Positions 39,294-49,690 of a stretch of 64,000 nt of DNA are shown one piece after another (position 1 is the first letter of the stretch; each line of letters starts with the position of its first letter). Below the pieces are notes generated by a model that was not told the DNA's origin, searched no databases, and worked only from the letters and a program-made list of their open reading frames with translations. The stretch comes from Sporosarcina sp. Marseille-Q4063. GTDB lineage: Bacteria > Bacillota > Bacilli > Bacillales_A > Planococcaceae. The stretch lies in contig NZ_CP070502.1 of assembly GCF_018309085.1 (NCBI RefSeq), positions 2,046,001 through 2,110,000 of the forward strand. Direction: 5' to 3'. A program made the translations under genes and the position numbers.

Positions 39294-40114
39294 AATTCAT
39301 TCACCAACTCTTCTTCCGTCATATGTTCACCTTCAAGTTTCAACCCGTTTTCACGTAGGAGTGCTGAAACTCTTAAAGCAAATGGCAAGTCAAGACCAAT
39401 CGATTCCAATTGATCGCCATGTTTAAATACTTCCTCAGGTGTTCCCGTTTGCAGTACTTTGCCTTTATTCATCACGAAAATACGGTCGGCAAGAAGTGCT
39501 TCTTCCAAGTCATGTGTAATTGAGATGACTGTAAGGCCCGTTTTCCGTTTTAGTTCCTGTACAATACGAATGACTTCATCTCGACCTTGTGGATCGAGCA
39601 TTGATGTCGCTTCATCCATGATCAATAAATTCGGTCGTAGTGCAAGCGCCCCTGCAATCGCGACGCGTTGTTTCTGTCCGCCAGACAAATGGTGTGGCTC
39701 TTGATCGAGGAAATCGCTCATCTTCACTTGTTTTAACGATTCGTGGACGCGTTCTACCATGTCTTCGAATGGAATCCCGTTATTTTCAAGTGCAAATGCA
39801 ACATCATCTTGTACAGTAGAACCGACAAATTGGTTGTCCGGATTTTGAAAAACAATGCCCAGGCGCGATCGAATGTCCCAAATGTTTTCATTCGTCAACT
39901 TTTCACGAAAAACATTTACGACGCCGTCCTCGGGGAACAATAGTCCAATTATTAATTTGGCCAAAGTTGATTTACCGGATCCGTTATGCCCGACAATCGC
40001 AATCCACTCGCCGTCGTTGACTGACAGAGATACGCTGTCAACCGCTTTCACCACTTCTTCATCGTCAGTTGGATACGCATACGAAACTTGTTTCATTGAT
40101 AAGATTTCCTTCAT
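39269..40114 (-). CDS. ecfA1: ECF transporter ATPase EcfA1
   Basis: The 281-residue ATPase has Walker A IVGHNGSGKSTLAKLIIGLL (about residue 45), Q-loop VFQNPDNQFVGSTVQDDVAFALEN, signature LSGGQKQRVAIAGALA, Walker B LLIMDEATSMLDP and switch ITHDLEEAL. This is EcfA1 (YbxA, CbiO1), the same length as in Bacillus subtilis. ATG 40114 follows GGAGGTGAT closely; a frame back to 40132 contains that site. It begins the ecfA1-ecfA2-ecfT-truA run. Upstream lie copy C of the three-hairpin repeat and another fold-back repeat. Confidence 0.95.
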   Translation of the reverse strand: MKEILSMKQVSYAYPTDDEEVVKAVDSVSLSVNDGEWIAIVGHNGSGKSTLAKLIIGLLFPEDGVVNVFREKLTNENIWDIRSRLGIVFQNPDNQFVGSTVQDDVAFALENNGIPFEDMVERVHESLKQVKMSDFLDQEPHHLSGGQKQRVAIAGALALRPNLLIMDEATSMLDPQGRDEVIRIVQELKRKTGLTVISITHDLEEALLADRIFVMNKGKVLQTGTPEEVFKHGDQLESIGLDLPFALRVSALLRENGLKLEGEHMTEEELVNELWTSHFKI

Positions 40115-40150
40115 TGCCATCACCTCCAGCATTTTCTTCTATGAACAACT

Positions 40151-40214
40151 CGTCAAAACTTGTTTTGACGGTTGAGGCATATTTTTGAGGGTCTTATCAA
40201 AAATAGTTCTGCCT
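40151..40214. repeat. Three-hairpin repeat element, copy C (inverted, two hairpins)
   Basis: Read on the minus strand: AGGCAGAACTATTTTTGATAAGACCCTCAAAAATATGCCTC..., then CGTCAAAAC/GTTTTGACG. It matches copies A and B over about 65 bases but lacks hairpin 3. Its end is 37 bases before the ecfA1 start, within the probable 5' leader. Confidence 0.75.
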
Positions 40215-40270
40215 ATAGAGATAAAAATCCCTTGCCAATTGCCAAGGAATTCATCGTTTTTTAAATAAAA

Positions 40271-40367
40271 AAAAGCGCGCACCTCATCCGAAGAAATGCG
40301 CTCATATCTATAACGAATACTGGAGTGCTCATGTCCAGTACCGCGGACGAGGTGCGTAGAGCTAGAC
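40271..40367. repeat. Dispersed fold-back repeat, copy 3
   Basis: It begins AAAAGCGCGCACCTCATCC and ends GGACGAGGTGCGTAGAGCTAGAC. The long stem GCGCACCTCATCCG/CGGACGAGGTGCG encloses a second stem TACTGGA/TCCAGTA. On the minus strand it ends in eight T residues, so it could also terminate transcription. The 354 bases between rplQ and ecfA1 hold this element, copy C and the rplQ terminator, and no gene. Confidence 0.68.
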
Positions 40368-40427
40368 CAGGCAGTAAGTAACCCGCTGATCGTAACACTC
40401 AGCTTTAAATTGTCGTATAAATCTTTT

Positions 40428-40453
40428 AAAAAAAGGGTGTGCCAGACACACCC
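40428..40453 (-). terminator. Terminator after rplQ
   Basis: GGGTGTG (40435-40441) pairs with CACACCC (40447-40453) around CCAGA; the minus strand then has seven T residues. It ends the ribosomal superoperon. Confidence 0.9.
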
Positions 40454-40468
40454 AGTTAAAGTTGAAAA

Positions 40469-40849
40469 TTAGACGAGTTCAATTACCACTACTGGTGCAC
40501 CGTCACCGCGACGGGGACCCATTTTCATGATACGTGTATATCCGCCTTGACGTTCTGCATAACGTGGAGCTACATCATCAAACAATTTCTGGATTGCAAA
40601 GACTTCAACATCTTCGCCTTCCCCGTTTGTAATTGTAACTTGCTCACGACGCATGTATTGTGCAGCTTGACGACGTGCATGTAAATCTCCACGTTTACCA
40701 AGTGTAATCATTTTTTCAACGACTGAACGCAATTCTTTTGCGCGTGCTTCTGTCGTTTGAATGCTTTCATGTACGATAAGATCAGTTGTAAGGTCGCGAA
40801 GCAACGCTTTACGTTGTGAACTTGTACGTCCAAGTTTTCTGTATGCCAT
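40469..40849 (-). CDS. rplQ: 50S ribosomal protein L17
   Basis: L17 is 126 residues: [25 protein letters not shown], then [32 protein letters not shown] and the end [10 protein letters not shown]. It is the last gene of the alpha operon, 32 bases after rpoA, and is followed by a strong terminator. Slightly longer than the Bacillus subtilis protein (120 residues) because of an insertion around [11 protein letters not shown]. Confidence 0.98.
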   Translation of the reverse strand: MAYRKLGRTSSQRKALLRDLTTDLIVHESIQTTEARAKELRSVVEKMITLGKRGDLHARRQAAQYMRREQVTITNGEGEDVEVFAIQKLFDDVAPRYAERQGGYTRIMKMGPRRGDGAPVVVIELV

Positions 40850-40881
40850 AAGAGTTTCCCTCCTTCAACCTATAAATTCAA

Positions 40882-41826
40882 TTAATCTTCTGTTCTTAAA
40901 TCAAGATTAAGTTCATCTAGCTTCGCTTTCACTTCTTCAAGTGATTTACGGCCTAGATTGCGTACTTTCATCATTTCTTCTTCTGTCTTATTTGAAAGCT
41001 CAAGGACAGTGTTAATGCCCGCGCGTTTTAGGCAGTTGTAGGATCTAACAGATAGGTCAAGTTCTTCGATCGTCATCTCTAAAACTTTTTCAATCTGATC
41101 TTCTTCTTTTTCTACCATGATTTCCGCAGTTTGTGCTTCGTCTGTCATATTGACAAATATATTCAAATGCTCAGTAAGAATTTTTGCTCCGAGTGCTACT
41201 GCTTCTTTCGGACCAATGCTACCATTTGTTGAAACATCCAAAGTTAATTTATCGAAGTTAGCCAACTGACCAACACGAGTATTTTCAACTTGGAAATTAA
41301 CACGTGATACCGGAGTATAGATCGAGTCGACTGGAATTACACCAATTGCAAGATCATCGCGTTTATTTGTTTCAGCTAAATCATAGCCGCGACCACGAAC
41401 AGCATACATGCGCATGCGTAAGTGTCCATTTTTCCCTAGCGTTGCAATCTTTAAATCAGGATTCAGAATTTCTACATCACTGTCATGCGTAATATCCGCT
41501 GCAGTGATAACTCCTTCACCTTTCACATCAATCTCAATTACCTTCTCTTCATCTGAATAGATTTTAAGAGCAATTCTTTTCACATTCAAAATAATTGTAG
41601 CAACGTCTTCAACGACACCTTCTACAGTTGAGAATTCATGAAGAACCCCGTCAATTTGAATGGATGTTACAGCTGCCCCTGGTAATGAGGAAAGAAGAAT
41701 TCGACGCAAGGAATTCCCTAAGGTATTCCCGTAGCCACGCTCAAGTGGTTCAATGATAAACTTCCCGAATTTGGAATCATCGCTGATTTTCACAGTTTCA
41801 ATCTTTGGTTTCTCAATTTCGATCAT
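40882..41826 (-). CDS. rpoA: RNA polymerase alpha subunit
   Basis: RpoA is 314 residues, the same length as in Bacillus subtilis. The N-terminal dimerisation domain ([34 protein letters not shown] in outline) is followed by a linker and the C-terminal DNA- and activator-binding domain ([41 protein letters not shown]). ATG 41826 has AAGGAGGG nine bases upstream. A small hairpin without a T-run (41889-41907) lies between rpsK and rpoA and may mark an attenuator or RNA processing site. Confidence 0.98.
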   Translation of the reverse strand: MIEIEKPKIETVKISDDSKFGKFIIEPLERGYGNTLGNSLRRILLSSLPGAAVTSIQIDGVLHEFSTVEGVVEDVATIILNVKRIALKIYSDEEKVIEIDVKGEGVITAADITHDSDVEILNPDLKIATLGKNGHLRMRMYAVRGRGYDLAETNKRDDLAIGVIPVDSIYTPVSRVNFQVENTRVGQLANFDKLTLDVSTNGSIGPKEAVALGAKILTEHLNIFVNMTDEAQTAEIMVEKEEDQIEKVLEMTIEELDLSVRSYNCLKRAGINTVLELSNKTEEEMMKVRNLGRKSLEEVKAKLDELNLDLRTED

Positions 41827-41961
41827 TCGTTTACCCTCCTTCAAAACGTCGTATAAAATGGCCGTTCCATATTGAAATCGATATTCACAGACTGCAAATT
41901 ACAGTCTTATAATTCATTTTTACCAAAAAATGTGTTTCTCAATCAAATGGATGTTAAGCCA

Positions 41962-42354
41962 TTATACACGGCGGCGTTTTGGTGGACGGCATCCGTTATG
42001 TGGAACCGGAGTTACGTCTCTAATTGCGGTTACTTCAAGTCCAGCAGCTTGTAGTGAACGAATTGCAGCTTCACGACCAGCACCAGGGCCTTTAACAGTA
42101 ACTTCAAGAGTTTTTAAACCATGCTCCATAGATGTTTTAGCAGCAGTTTCTGCAGCCATCTGTGCAGCGAATGGTGTTGATTTACGGGATCCTCTGAATC
42201 CTAGTGCACCAGCACTTGACCATGAAAGAGCGTTACCTTGCATGTCCGTAATTGTAACAATCGTATTGTTAAACGTCGAACGGATATGTGCAATACCGGA
42301 TTCGATATTCTTTTTCGTACGACGACGTGTTGTTTGTTTTTTACCTTTAGCCAT
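41962..42354 (-). CDS. rpsK: 30S ribosomal protein S11
   Basis: S11 is 130 residues: [36 protein letters not shown], then [21 protein letters not shown] and the end [16 protein letters not shown]. It sits in the platform of the small subunit near the mRNA exit channel. Ribosome site AGGAGG precedes the ATG. Order rpsM-rpsK-rpoA-rplQ is the standard alpha operon. Confidence 0.98.
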   Translation of the reverse strand: MAKGKKQTTRRRTKKNIESGIAHIRSTFNNTIVTITDMQGNALSWSSAGALGFRGSRKSTPFAAQMAAETAAKTSMEHGLKTLEVTVKGPGAGREAAIRSLQAAGLEVTAIRDVTPVPHNGCRPPKRRRV

Positions 42355-42383
42355 GTTAAGAAGAAACCTCCTTTACGTATAAT

Positions 42384-42740
42384 TTATCTTCTAACTGCGC
42401 GCTTAGCGCCTTTACGAGTACGGGCGTTGTTTTTCGTGTTTTGTCCGCGAACTGGTAGTCCACGACGGTGACGCATTCCACGGAAACTTCCAATTTCCAT
42501 CAAACGCTTGATGTTAAGTGAAGATTCGCGACGTAAGTCACCTTCTACTCTCAAACTGTCAATTTCTGTACGGATTTTGTCGAGTTCTGCATCAGTAAGG
42601 TCGCGAACGCGTGTTTCTTCAGAAACACCAGCAGCTGCCAATACTTGTTGTGCAGTTGTTTTTCCAATTCCGAATACATATGTCAAAGAAATAACAATGC
42701 GCTTATCGCGCGGAACATCTACTCCAGCAATACGTGCCAT
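42384..42740 (-). CDS. rpsM: 30S ribosomal protein S13
   Basis: S13 is 118 residues: [50 protein letters not shown], and the basic tail [29 protein letters not shown] in outline, which contacts tRNA and the subunit bridge. It follows rpmJ by 23 bases. Slightly shorter at the C-terminus than the Bacillus subtilis protein (121). Confidence 0.98.
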   Translation of the reverse strand: MARIAGVDVPRDKRIVISLTYVFGIGKTTAQQVLAAAGVSEETRVRDLTDAELDKIRTEIDSLRVEGDLRRESSLNIKRLMEIGSFRGMRHRRGLPVRGQNTKNNARTRKGAKRAVRR

Positions 42741-42763
42741 ATAGATTGTGCACCTCCTTCAAT

Positions 42764-42877
42764 TTAGCCTTGTCTTTGTTTATGTTTTGGATTTTCACAG
42801 ATAACCATTACTCGCCCACGTCTGCGAATAACTTTACATTTTTCACAGATCGGTTTTACAGATGCTCTAACTTTCAT
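42764..42877 (-). CDS. rpmJ: 50S ribosomal protein L36
   Basis: A 37-codon gene, read directly from the sequence: [20 protein letters not shown], then [17 protein letters not shown]. It is the zinc-binding form, with Cys-x2-Cys (residues 11 and 14), Cys 27 and His 32 as ligands. GGAGG precedes the ATG at 42877. It lies between infA and rpsM as in all Bacillales. Zinc-dependent paralogues can replace such proteins in some species; none is seen here. Confidence 0.97.
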   Translation of the reverse strand: MKVRASVKPICEKCKVIRRRGRVMVICENPKHKQRQG

Positions 42878-42914
42878 CTTACCCAACCTCCTTCATATTC
42901 CGGAGTACAAAAGT

Positions 42915-43133
42915 TTATTTGAAACGGTACGTGATACGACCGCGCGTCAAATCATAAGGAGAAAGTTCCATAGTTACTTTGTCGCCAGGCAGGATACGGA
43001 TAAAGTGCATACGGATTTTGCCAGAAACATGCGCAAGAATCGTATGGCCGTTTTCAAGCTCTACTTTAAACATCGCGTTTGGCAACGTTTCGACTACAGT
43101 ACCTTCTACTTCGATTACATCGTCTTTCGTCAT
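42915..43133 (-). CDS. infA: Translation initiation factor IF-1
   Basis: IF-1 is 72 residues with the S1/OB fold: [71 protein letters not shown] in outline, collinear with Bacillus subtilis except for a few changes. ATG 43133 is chosen; the TTG immediately before it would add one residue. GGGAG lies nine bases upstream. Upstream, where Bacillus has map and a KOW-domain gene, there are about 410 bases without a convincing gene. Confidence 0.97.
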   Translation of the reverse strand: MTKDDVIEVEGTVVETLPNAMFKVELENGHTILAHVSGKIRMHFIRILPGDKVTMELSPYDLTRGRITYRFK

Positions 43134-43136
43134 CAA

Positions 43137-43543
43137 TCCTGTCTCCCTTCTCTATATCAATAAAGGTTCTCACCATCAATCGGCATCAGTCGCCTTTAAA
43201 GCTTCCTTCAACATATGTCTGGAACGCAAGAGTGATGTTCGAAAGACGTCTGTCACATTTCGCTTCCCATTAAACAAATCTTTCCACTTATGTTGTGGCG
43301 AATCGCTTTTAGGAATGGACACGACCGTCCAGATTGCCTTGGATGAGTTCCCAAGCTACGTCATTTCAGTTCTAGACACAAAAGTAATCTTATCAAAAAT
43401 TGATCATAAAATACATTTTGCGGCCTATAACCTTTACGCCTCAGAGAACTCTAGCAGTTCTTTATCCCGGGCAGCATATGCTTTTGCAGCTCTTTGTGTG
43501 AAATACCCTTTCCGACTAGCAAGTAGCATGAGCCCGGAAAGGT
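43137..43543 (-). other. Gap between adk and infA without an intact gene; possible remnant
   Basis: No long frame with a ribosome site exists here. On the minus strand a 31-codon segment (MLLASRKGYFTQRAAKAYAA, then RDKELLEFSEA) is followed by stops. In another frame, about 55 residues read VVSIPKSDSPQHKWKDLFNG, KRNVTDVFRTSLLRSRHMLK and EALKATDAD up to a stop near 43179. These look more protein-like than random sequence, and the two pieces may be one decayed gene. They do not resemble methionine aminopeptidase or the KOW-domain protein found here in Bacillus. A plus-strand frame of 196 codons covers the region but overlaps infA and is not credible. Confidence 0.45.
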
Positions 43544-44221
<678 letters not shown>

Positions 44222-44229
44222 TCAATAGG

Positions 44230-44275
44230 GAAGAATGCAATTCAATTCTTCTTTGAAGAATGAGTTCAATTCTTC
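44230..44275. repeat. Tandem pair of GAAGAAT palindromic repeats
   Basis: GAAGAATGCAATTCAATTCTTC (44230-44251) in outline and GAAGAAT-GAGTTCA-ATTCTTC (44255-44275) lie side by side between secY and adk. Each can form a 7-bp hairpin. The same unit occurs at 16569, 16631 and 28105. Confidence 0.75.
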
Positions 44276-44286
44276 CTTTAAGAAGT

Positions 44287-45579
44287 TTATTTCATAAAGC
44301 CTTTATAATGCCTTTTCACGAGTTGTGATTCAAGTTGTTTCATCGTTTCAAGTGCAACACCGACAACGATTATTAAACTTGTTCCACCAATTTGCAAAGA
44401 CTGTGGCAGGCTAGCTAAATTGATGAAAATGATAGGCATTACCGAAACTACCGCAAGGAAGATTGCCCCTACAAACGTTAGTCTATACAAAGTGCTTGTT
44501 AAATAGCGCTCTGTATCATGACCTGGACGAATGCCCGGAATATAGGCTCCCTGCTTTTTCAAATTATCAGCGACATTCTCAGGATTAACCTGAATGAATG
44601 CGTAGAAATAAGTAAATGCGATAATGAGCGCTACATATATTACCATTCCTACTGAGTTCGTATAGTCGAATATGTTAATTATTGTTGACGTTACTTTGCT
44701 TTCCCCGAAAAACGATGCAATTGACTGTGGTGTGATGAAAAACGCCACTGCAAAGATTACCGGAATTACACCTGCTGCGTTCAGCTTCAATGGCATATGC
44801 GTTTGCTGACCTGCTGACGTTTGACCGCGGCCTGTAGCACGCTTTGCGTATTGAACCGGAATTTTACGCAATGCTTCTTGTACGTATATAATTCCGACAG
44901 TTACAGCGACAATAACGAGAAGCAATAAAAACATAATCGCTAACTTTATAAATAATGCGTCACCCGCATCTTGAATTTGTGTTGCATACAATTGGTTTGC
45001 TGCAGTAGGGATCCCAGCGACGATTCCAGCAAAGATGATGATGGAAATACCATTTCCAACGCCTCTTTCTGTAATTTTCTCGCCGAGCCACAAAAGAAAT
45101 GCAGTTCCAGCTGTCAGAACGATTGCAATCACTACGTAGGTTGCAATACCTTCGTCTTTTATGAGCGTTCCACCATACATTCTGTTGAAGCCGAATGACA
45201 TCGCGATTGCTTGGACAAAGGCTAGCACAATTGTGAAGTATCTCGTGAACTGTGCAAGTTTACGTCTTCCAACGTCACCTTCTTTAGCCCACTCTGTAAA
45301 CTTTGGTACGACATCCATCTGCAATAATTGCATAATGATGGAAGCTGTGATGTATGGCATAATCCCCATTGCTAAAATGGAGAAATTCGCCAATGCACCA
45401 CCGCCAAAAATATTAAGAAACCCAATTAGACTGTGATCTGTTTGTTGCAAAGCAGACGCATCGACATTCGGTACAGGAATAAATGCACCTAGTCTAAATG
45501 CGATTAAGACTAACAATGTAAAAAGAATTTTATCTCTTATATTTTTAACGCGCATAAAGCTAGAGATTGTCTCAAACAT
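44287..45579 (-). CDS. secY: Preprotein translocase subunit SecY
   Basis: The 430-residue channel protein has ten membrane helices. Landmarks are the start [29 protein letters not shown] in outline, the plug-adjacent LIGFLNIFGGGALANFSILAMGIMPYITASIIMQLL, GNGISIIIFAGIVAGIP and the cytoplasmic loop NLKKQGAYIPGIRPG. It forms the membrane pore of the Sec system with SecE and SecG. The ATG shares a base with the rplO stop (TAATG). Position in the spc operon (rplO-secY-adk) is standard. Confidence 0.98.
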   Translation of the reverse strand: MFETISSFMRVKNIRDKILFTLLVLIAFRLGAFIPVPNVDASALQQTDHSLIGFLNIFGGGALANFSILAMGIMPYITASIIMQLLQMDVVPKFTEWAKEGDVGRRKLAQFTRYFTIVLAFVQAIAMSFGFNRMYGGTLIKDEGIATYVVIAIVLTAGTAFLLWLGEKITERGVGNGISIIIFAGIVAGIPTAANQLYATQIQDAGDALFIKLAIMFLLLLVIVAVTVGIIYVQEALRKIPVQYAKRATGRGQTSAGQQTHMPLKLNAAGVIPVIFAVAFFITPQSIASFFGESKVTSTIINIFDYTNSVGMVIYVALIIAFTYFYAFIQVNPENVADNLKKQGAYIPGIRPGHDTERYLTSTLYRLTFVGAIFLAVVSVMPIIFINLASLPQSLQIGGTSLIIVVGVALETMKQLESQLVKRHYKGFMK

Positions 45580-46019
45580 TAAACCACCTCGGTTTGTCCG
45601 CCTGCTTTTTCGATAGCTTCCTTAGCAGCAGCAGAGAATTTGTGGGCCTTAACTGTAATCTTTTTCTCAAGTGTTCCATTGCCTAGAATCTTGATTCCTG
45701 ATTTAGTTTTGCTAACAATACCCGACTCAAGTAACAATTCGGGCGTTACTACTGTGCCTTCATCAAATAGGTTAAGTTTATCGATATTTACTACCGTATA
45801 GTCTTTACGGTTGATGTTTGTAAAACCGCGTTTAGGAAGTCGTTGGAATAATGGTGTTTGACCACCTTCAAATCCTAGACGTGTACCTCCGCCGGAACGA
45901 GCATTTTGACCTTTATGCCCTTTACCAGAAGTTTTCCCAAAGCCAGATCCGATGCCGCGTCCAATACGTTTCCGTGATTTACGAGCACCTACAGCTGGTT
46001 TCATTTCATGTAAGTTCAT
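45579..46019 (-). CDS. rplO: 50S ribosomal protein L15
   Basis: L15 is 146 residues with the glycine-rich N-terminus [41 protein letters not shown] in outline, which threads through 23S rRNA, then [20 protein letters not shown] and the globular C-terminal domain. It overlaps the secY start by one base and follows rpmD by 33 bases. Length matches Bacillus subtilis. Confidence 0.98.
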   Translation of the reverse strand: MNLHEMKPAVGARKSRKRIGRGIGSGFGKTSGKGHKGQNARSGGGTRLGFEGGQTPLFQRLPKRGFTNINRKDYTVVNIDKLNLFDEGTVVTPELLLESGIVSKTKSGIKILGNGTLEKKITVKAHKFSAAAKEAIEKAGGQTEVV

Positions 46020-46052
46020 TTCATTGGCACCTCCTTAATAAGAAAAACGGGA

Positions 46053-46235
46053 TTATAGTTCTTTAACTGTAACCAGGTGGGATACTACGTTGACCATGCC
46101 ACGAATTGCAACATTGTCTTCATGTTCAACCGTCTGATTAATTTTATTTAGCCCTAAAGCTTGTACTGTTTTACGCTGTGCCGGTTTTGAACCGATCACG
46201 CTCTTTTTAAGGGTGATTTCGAGTTTGTTCGCCAT
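46053..46235 (-). CDS. rpmD: 50S ribosomal protein L30
   Basis: L30 is 60 residues: [60 protein letters not shown] in outline, the normal bacterial short form. It sits between rpsE (13 bases upstream) and rplO in the spc operon. GGGGGG precedes its ATG. Confidence 0.97.
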   Translation of the reverse strand: MANKLEITLKKSVIGSKPAQRKTVQALGLNKINQTVEHEDNVAIRGMVNVVSHLVTVKEL

Positions 46236-46248
46236 TGTCTTTCCCCCC

Positions 46249-46749
46249 TTAACCTAACAGTTCTTCTACAGTTTTTCCGCGCAATTTAGCTACATCTTCT
46301 GCACGTTTCAAATTCTCTAGTCCTGAAATTGTTGCACGAACCATATTAATTGGCGTGCTTGAACCAAGTGATTTTGAAAGAATATCTGTAATACCAGCTA
46401 GTTCGAGTACAGCACGGACAGGTCCGCCTGCGATAACTCCTGTACCAGGTGCAGCAGGTTTAATTAGAACTTGACCTGCACCAAAGCGTCCAAGAATTTC
46501 ATGTGGTGTTGTACCTCTAACCATTGGTACGGAAATTAGGTTTTTCTTAGCATCTTCAATTGCTTTACGGATAGCCTCTGGAACTTCCTGTGCTTTCCCA
46601 GTTCCAAAACCGACTCGACCGTTTTTGTCGCCGACTACAACGAGAGCAGTAAAACGGAAACGACGTCCACCTTTTACAACTTTCGCTACACGGTTAATCG
46701 TAACTACGCGTTCTTCAAATTCACTTTTATTCTGATCATTACGACGCAT
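46249..46749 (-). CDS. rpsE: 30S ribosomal protein S5
   Basis: S5 is 166 residues: [52 protein letters not shown] in outline (double-stranded RNA-binding domain), then [33 protein letters not shown]. It helps decoding accuracy. The loop around VVKGGRR, where spectinomycin-resistance changes map, has the usual sequence. Order rplR-rpsE-rpmD is standard. Confidence 0.98.
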   Translation of the reverse strand: MRRNDQNKSEFEERVVTINRVAKVVKGGRRFRFTALVVVGDKNGRVGFGTGKAQEVPEAIRKAIEDAKKNLISVPMVRGTTPHEILGRFGAGQVLIKPAAPGTGVIAGGPVRAVLELAGITDILSKSLGSSTPINMVRATISGLENLKRAEDVAKLRGKTVEELLG

Positions 46750-46770
46750 TAAATATGTCCCTCCTTTTAA

Positions 46771-47133
46771 TTAAAATTCCAGACCATTTTCACGTGCTGA
46801 GTCAGCAAGAGCTTTCACACGGCCGTGAAATAGGTAACCGCCACGGTCGAATACAACCGACTTGACGTTTTTCTCTCCGGCTTTATTCGCGATAATCTCG
46901 CCAACTTTAGCAGCAGCTTCAGTATCCGCCTTAGTTTCAAGACCGAAGTCTTTATCCATTGTCGATGCGCTTGCAATCGTTACTCCGCTAACATCATCAA
47001 TCAATTGAGCATAAATATGCTTATTTGAACGATATACGTTTAAACGAGGACGTGCAGCAGTACCGCTAATTTTCCGACGTACGCGTGAATGACGCTTTTT
47101 ACGGACAGCGTTTCTATCATTTTTCGTAATCAT
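46771..47133 (-). CDS. rplR: 50S ribosomal protein L18
   Basis: L18 is 120 residues: [47 protein letters not shown] in outline, ending [18 protein letters not shown]. It binds 5S rRNA. ATG 47133 has AAGGAG nine bases upstream and gives the Bacillus subtilis length; a frame back to 47151 overlaps that site. Confidence 0.97.
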   Translation of the reverse strand: MITKNDRNAVRKKRHSRVRRKISGTAARPRLNVYRSNKHIYAQLIDDVSGVTIASASTMDKDFGLETKADTEAAAKVGEIIANKAGEKNVKSVVFDRGGYLFHGRVKALADSARENGLEF

Positions 47134-47165
47134 CGTGGTCACTCCTTCCAAATACCTATACGGTA

Positions 47166-47705
47166 TTATTTACCTGTTTTACCTTCTTTACTACGTACCT
47201 GTTCGCCTTGGTAACGAATTCCTTTGCCTTTATATGGCTCAGGTGGGCGTACTTGACGAATTTTAGATGCAAGAGCACCAACACGTTCTTTATCAATACC
47301 AGTGATTTTAATTTTCGTGTTTTCAGGAACTTCGATCTGAACTCCATCTTCCGGTGTAAATTCAACCGGGTGAGAGTAACCGACGTTTAGAACAAGTTTC
47401 TGTCCTTGAAGTTGTGCACGGTAACCTACCCCGACAAGCTCAAGTGAACGTTCGAATCCTTTTGAAACGCCTGTCACCATATTATCAAGAAGTGAACGCG
47501 TCGTACCATGGATAGAACGGTGTTGTTTTGATTCAGATGGGCGAATTAACGTAATTACGTTATCTTCTTTTTCAATCTTAATTTCTGGGTTAAATTTGTT
47601 TGTAAGTTCGCCTTTTGGTCCTTTAACTGTAACAACGTTACCTTCTAAAAATGTAACTGTTACTTGTTCAGGTACTTCAATTGGCTTTTTTCCTATACGG
47701 GACAT
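47166..47705 (-). CDS. rplF: 50S ribosomal protein L6
   Basis: L6 is 179 residues in two similar domains: [34 protein letters not shown] and, near the C-terminus, [22 protein letters not shown], the classic L6 signature. It lies near the GTPase-associated centre. Length matches Bacillus subtilis. It follows rpsH by 30 bases in the spc operon. Confidence 0.98.
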   Translation of the reverse strand: MSRIGKKPIEVPEQVTVTFLEGNVVTVKGPKGELTNKFNPEIKIEKEDNVITLIRPSESKQHRSIHGTTRSLLDNMVTGVSKGFERSLELVGVGYRAQLQGQKLVLNVGYSHPVEFTPEDGVQIEVPENTKIKITGIDKERVGALASKIRQVRPPEPYKGKGIRYQGEQVRSKEGKTGK

Positions 47706-47735
47706 TCAATTGCACCTCCATTCAATTGTTGCGTA

Positions 47736-48134
47736 TTACCAGACGTAAGCTACGACTTCTCCGCCTACTTGTTTAGCGCGTGCTTCTTTATCAGTAAGGA
47801 CGCCATGTGATGTAGAAACGAGGGCGATACCTAAACCATTCAATACTTTAGGAACTTCATTTGTTTTTGCATAAACACGAAGTCCAGGTTTTGAAATACG
47901 TTTAAGACCAGTAATTACACGCTCGTCGTTTTGACCATATTTAAGGAAGATTCGGATGATGCCTTGTTTGTTGTCTTTAACAAATTCAACATCACGGACG
48001 AAACCTTCACGTTTTAGGATTTCAGCAATTTCTCTTTTCATGTTTGAAGCAGGTACCTCAAGCTTCTCGTGACGAACCATGTTCGCGTTACGGATGCGAG
48101 TAAGCATATCTGCGACCGGATCACTCATTGTCAT
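47736..48134 (-). CDS. rpsH: 30S ribosomal protein S8
   Basis: S8 is 132 residues: [45 protein letters not shown] in outline, ending [20 protein letters not shown]. It binds helix 21 of 16S rRNA. In Escherichia coli it represses the spc operon; regulation in Bacillus is not established. It follows rpsN by 29 bases. Confidence 0.98.
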   Translation of the reverse strand: MTMSDPVADMLTRIRNANMVRHEKLEVPASNMKREIAEILKREGFVRDVEFVKDNKQGIIRIFLKYGQNDERVITGLKRISKPGLRVYAKTNEVPKVLNGLGIALVSTSHGVLTDKEARAKQVGGEVVAYVW

Positions 48135-48163
48135 TCCATTGACCTCCTTCCCATATTAGGGGA

Positions 48164-48364
<201 letters not shown>

Positions 48365-48368
48365 TTAT

Positions 48369-48908
48369 TTACTTCTGGAATGGCATGCCGAACTGCTTAA
48401 GCAACTCGTGTGCTTCTTCATCCGAATTAGCAGTAGTTACGATGTTAATGTCCATTCCACGAATTTTAGATACTTTATCATATTCGATTTCAGGGAAGAT
48501 CAATTGCTCTTTTACGCCAAGCGTATAGTTTCCACGACCGTCGAATGCTCTTTTTGAAACACCGCGGAAGTCACGAACACGTGGCAATGAAACAGAAATC
48601 AATTTGTCTAGGAATTCATACATGCGCTCACCGCGTAATGTAACTTTTGTTCCAATAGGCATTCCTTCACGTAGACGGAATCCTGCGATTGATTTCTTTG
48701 CTTTTGTGACGACTGGTTTTTGACCAGAGATAATCGATAAATCTTCCACTGCCGCATCTAGTGCTTTCGTGTTTTGAACAGCATCGCCAACACCCATGTT
48801 GATTACGATTTTGTCCACTTTAGGAACTTGCATCACTGATGTATATTCAAACTTGCTCATTAGAGCAGGAGTAACTTCGTTTACAAACTTCTCTTTAAAA
48901 CGGCTCAT
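48369..48908 (-). CDS. rplE: 50S ribosomal protein L5
   Basis: L5 is 179 residues: [43 protein letters not shown] in outline, [29 protein letters not shown] and the end [24 protein letters not shown]. It binds 5S rRNA and contacts P-site tRNA. Length matches Bacillus subtilis. The ribosome site GGAGG precedes the ATG, and rplX ends 26 bases upstream. Confidence 0.98.
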   Translation of the reverse strand: MSRFKEKFVNEVTPALMSKFEYTSVMQVPKVDKIVINMGVGDAVQNTKALDAAVEDLSIISGQKPVVTKAKKSIAGFRLREGMPIGTKVTLRGERMYEFLDKLISVSLPRVRDFRGVSKRAFDGRGNYTLGVKEQLIFPEIEYDKVSKIRGMDINIVTTANSDEEAHELLKQFGMPFQK

Positions 48909-48934
48909 CTATTGGACCTCCTTTCAACCGCTAC

Positions 48935-49246
48935 TTAGTTATCCAGTACTGCACCGGATTTTTTAGCAACACGAACTTTTTTGCCATCTTCAATCTTGTA
49001 CCCTACACGAGTTGGCTCGTTAGTTTTAGGGTCGATTAGCATGACGTTTGAAACATGAATCGCTGCCTCTATGCTCATTATTCCGCCTTGAGGGTTTTCC
49101 TGATTAGGTTTCGTGTGTTTCTTAACGATGTTTGCACCTTCAACAATCACACGGTCCTTTTTAGGAAAAGCTGCTAGGATCACGCCGGTTTTACCTTTGT
49201 CTTTCCCGGAAATGACCATAACTTTATCGCCTTTTTTTACATGCAT
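48935..49246 (-). CDS. rplX: 50S ribosomal protein L24
   Basis: L24 is 103 residues with a KOW motif: [47 protein letters not shown] in outline, ending KKSGAVLDN. It is an assembly-initiating protein near the exit tunnel. ATG 49246 has AGGAGGT upstream and gives the standard length; a frame back to 49276 adds ten unrelated residues. Confidence 0.97.
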   Translation of the reverse strand: MHVKKGDKVMVISGKDKGKTGVILAAFPKKDRVIVEGANIVKKHTKPNQENPQGGIMSIEAAIHVSNVMLIDPKTNEPTRVGYKIEDGKKVRVAKKSGAVLDN

Positions 49247-49282
49247 TCTGTCGCACCTCCTGTTTTGCACTGTCATGTTAAA

Positions 49283-49651
49283 TTAGAGTACTTCTGGAGC
49301 TAGAGAAATAATTCTCATGAAATTGCTGTCGCGAAGTTCGCGAGCAACAGGTCCAAAAATACGTGTTCCACGTGGGCTCTTATCGTCCCGGATGATTACG
49401 CATGCGTTCTCATCGAATGTTATATATGATCCGTCGTTACGACGAACACCAGTTTTTGTACGCACGATAACAGCCTTGACGACTTCACCTTTCTTGACAA
49501 CGCCACCTGGTGTTGCTTTTTTCACTGTACAGACAACAACGTCACCAATATTGGCTACTTTACGACCTGTACCACCAAGTACTTTAATTGTAAGAACTTC
49601 ACGAGCGCCTGAGTTATCGGCGACTTTCATACGACTTTCCTGTTGAATCAT
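49283..49651 (-). CDS. rplN: 50S ribosomal protein L14
   Basis: L14 is 122 residues: [55 protein letters not shown] in outline, then [30 protein letters not shown]. It lies at the subunit interface. Length matches Bacillus subtilis, and order rpsQ-rplN-rplX is standard. Confidence 0.98.
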   Translation of the reverse strand: MIQQESRMKVADNSGAREVLTIKVLGGTGRKVANIGDVVVCTVKKATPGGVVKKGEVVKAVIVRTKTGVRRNDGSYITFDENACVIIRDDKSPRGTRIFGPVARELRDSNFMRIISLAPEVL

Positions 49652-49690
49652 TGAGGCTACCTCCCCTCGGATTAAAGTATCCGATATCTA

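Noticed and set aside
40271..40367. Riboswitch or attenuator in front of ecfA1
   Set aside because: The structure ends with a terminator-like T-run on the minus strand, but its ends match the dispersed fold-back family, so a repeat is the simpler explanation. No antiterminator pairing was found.
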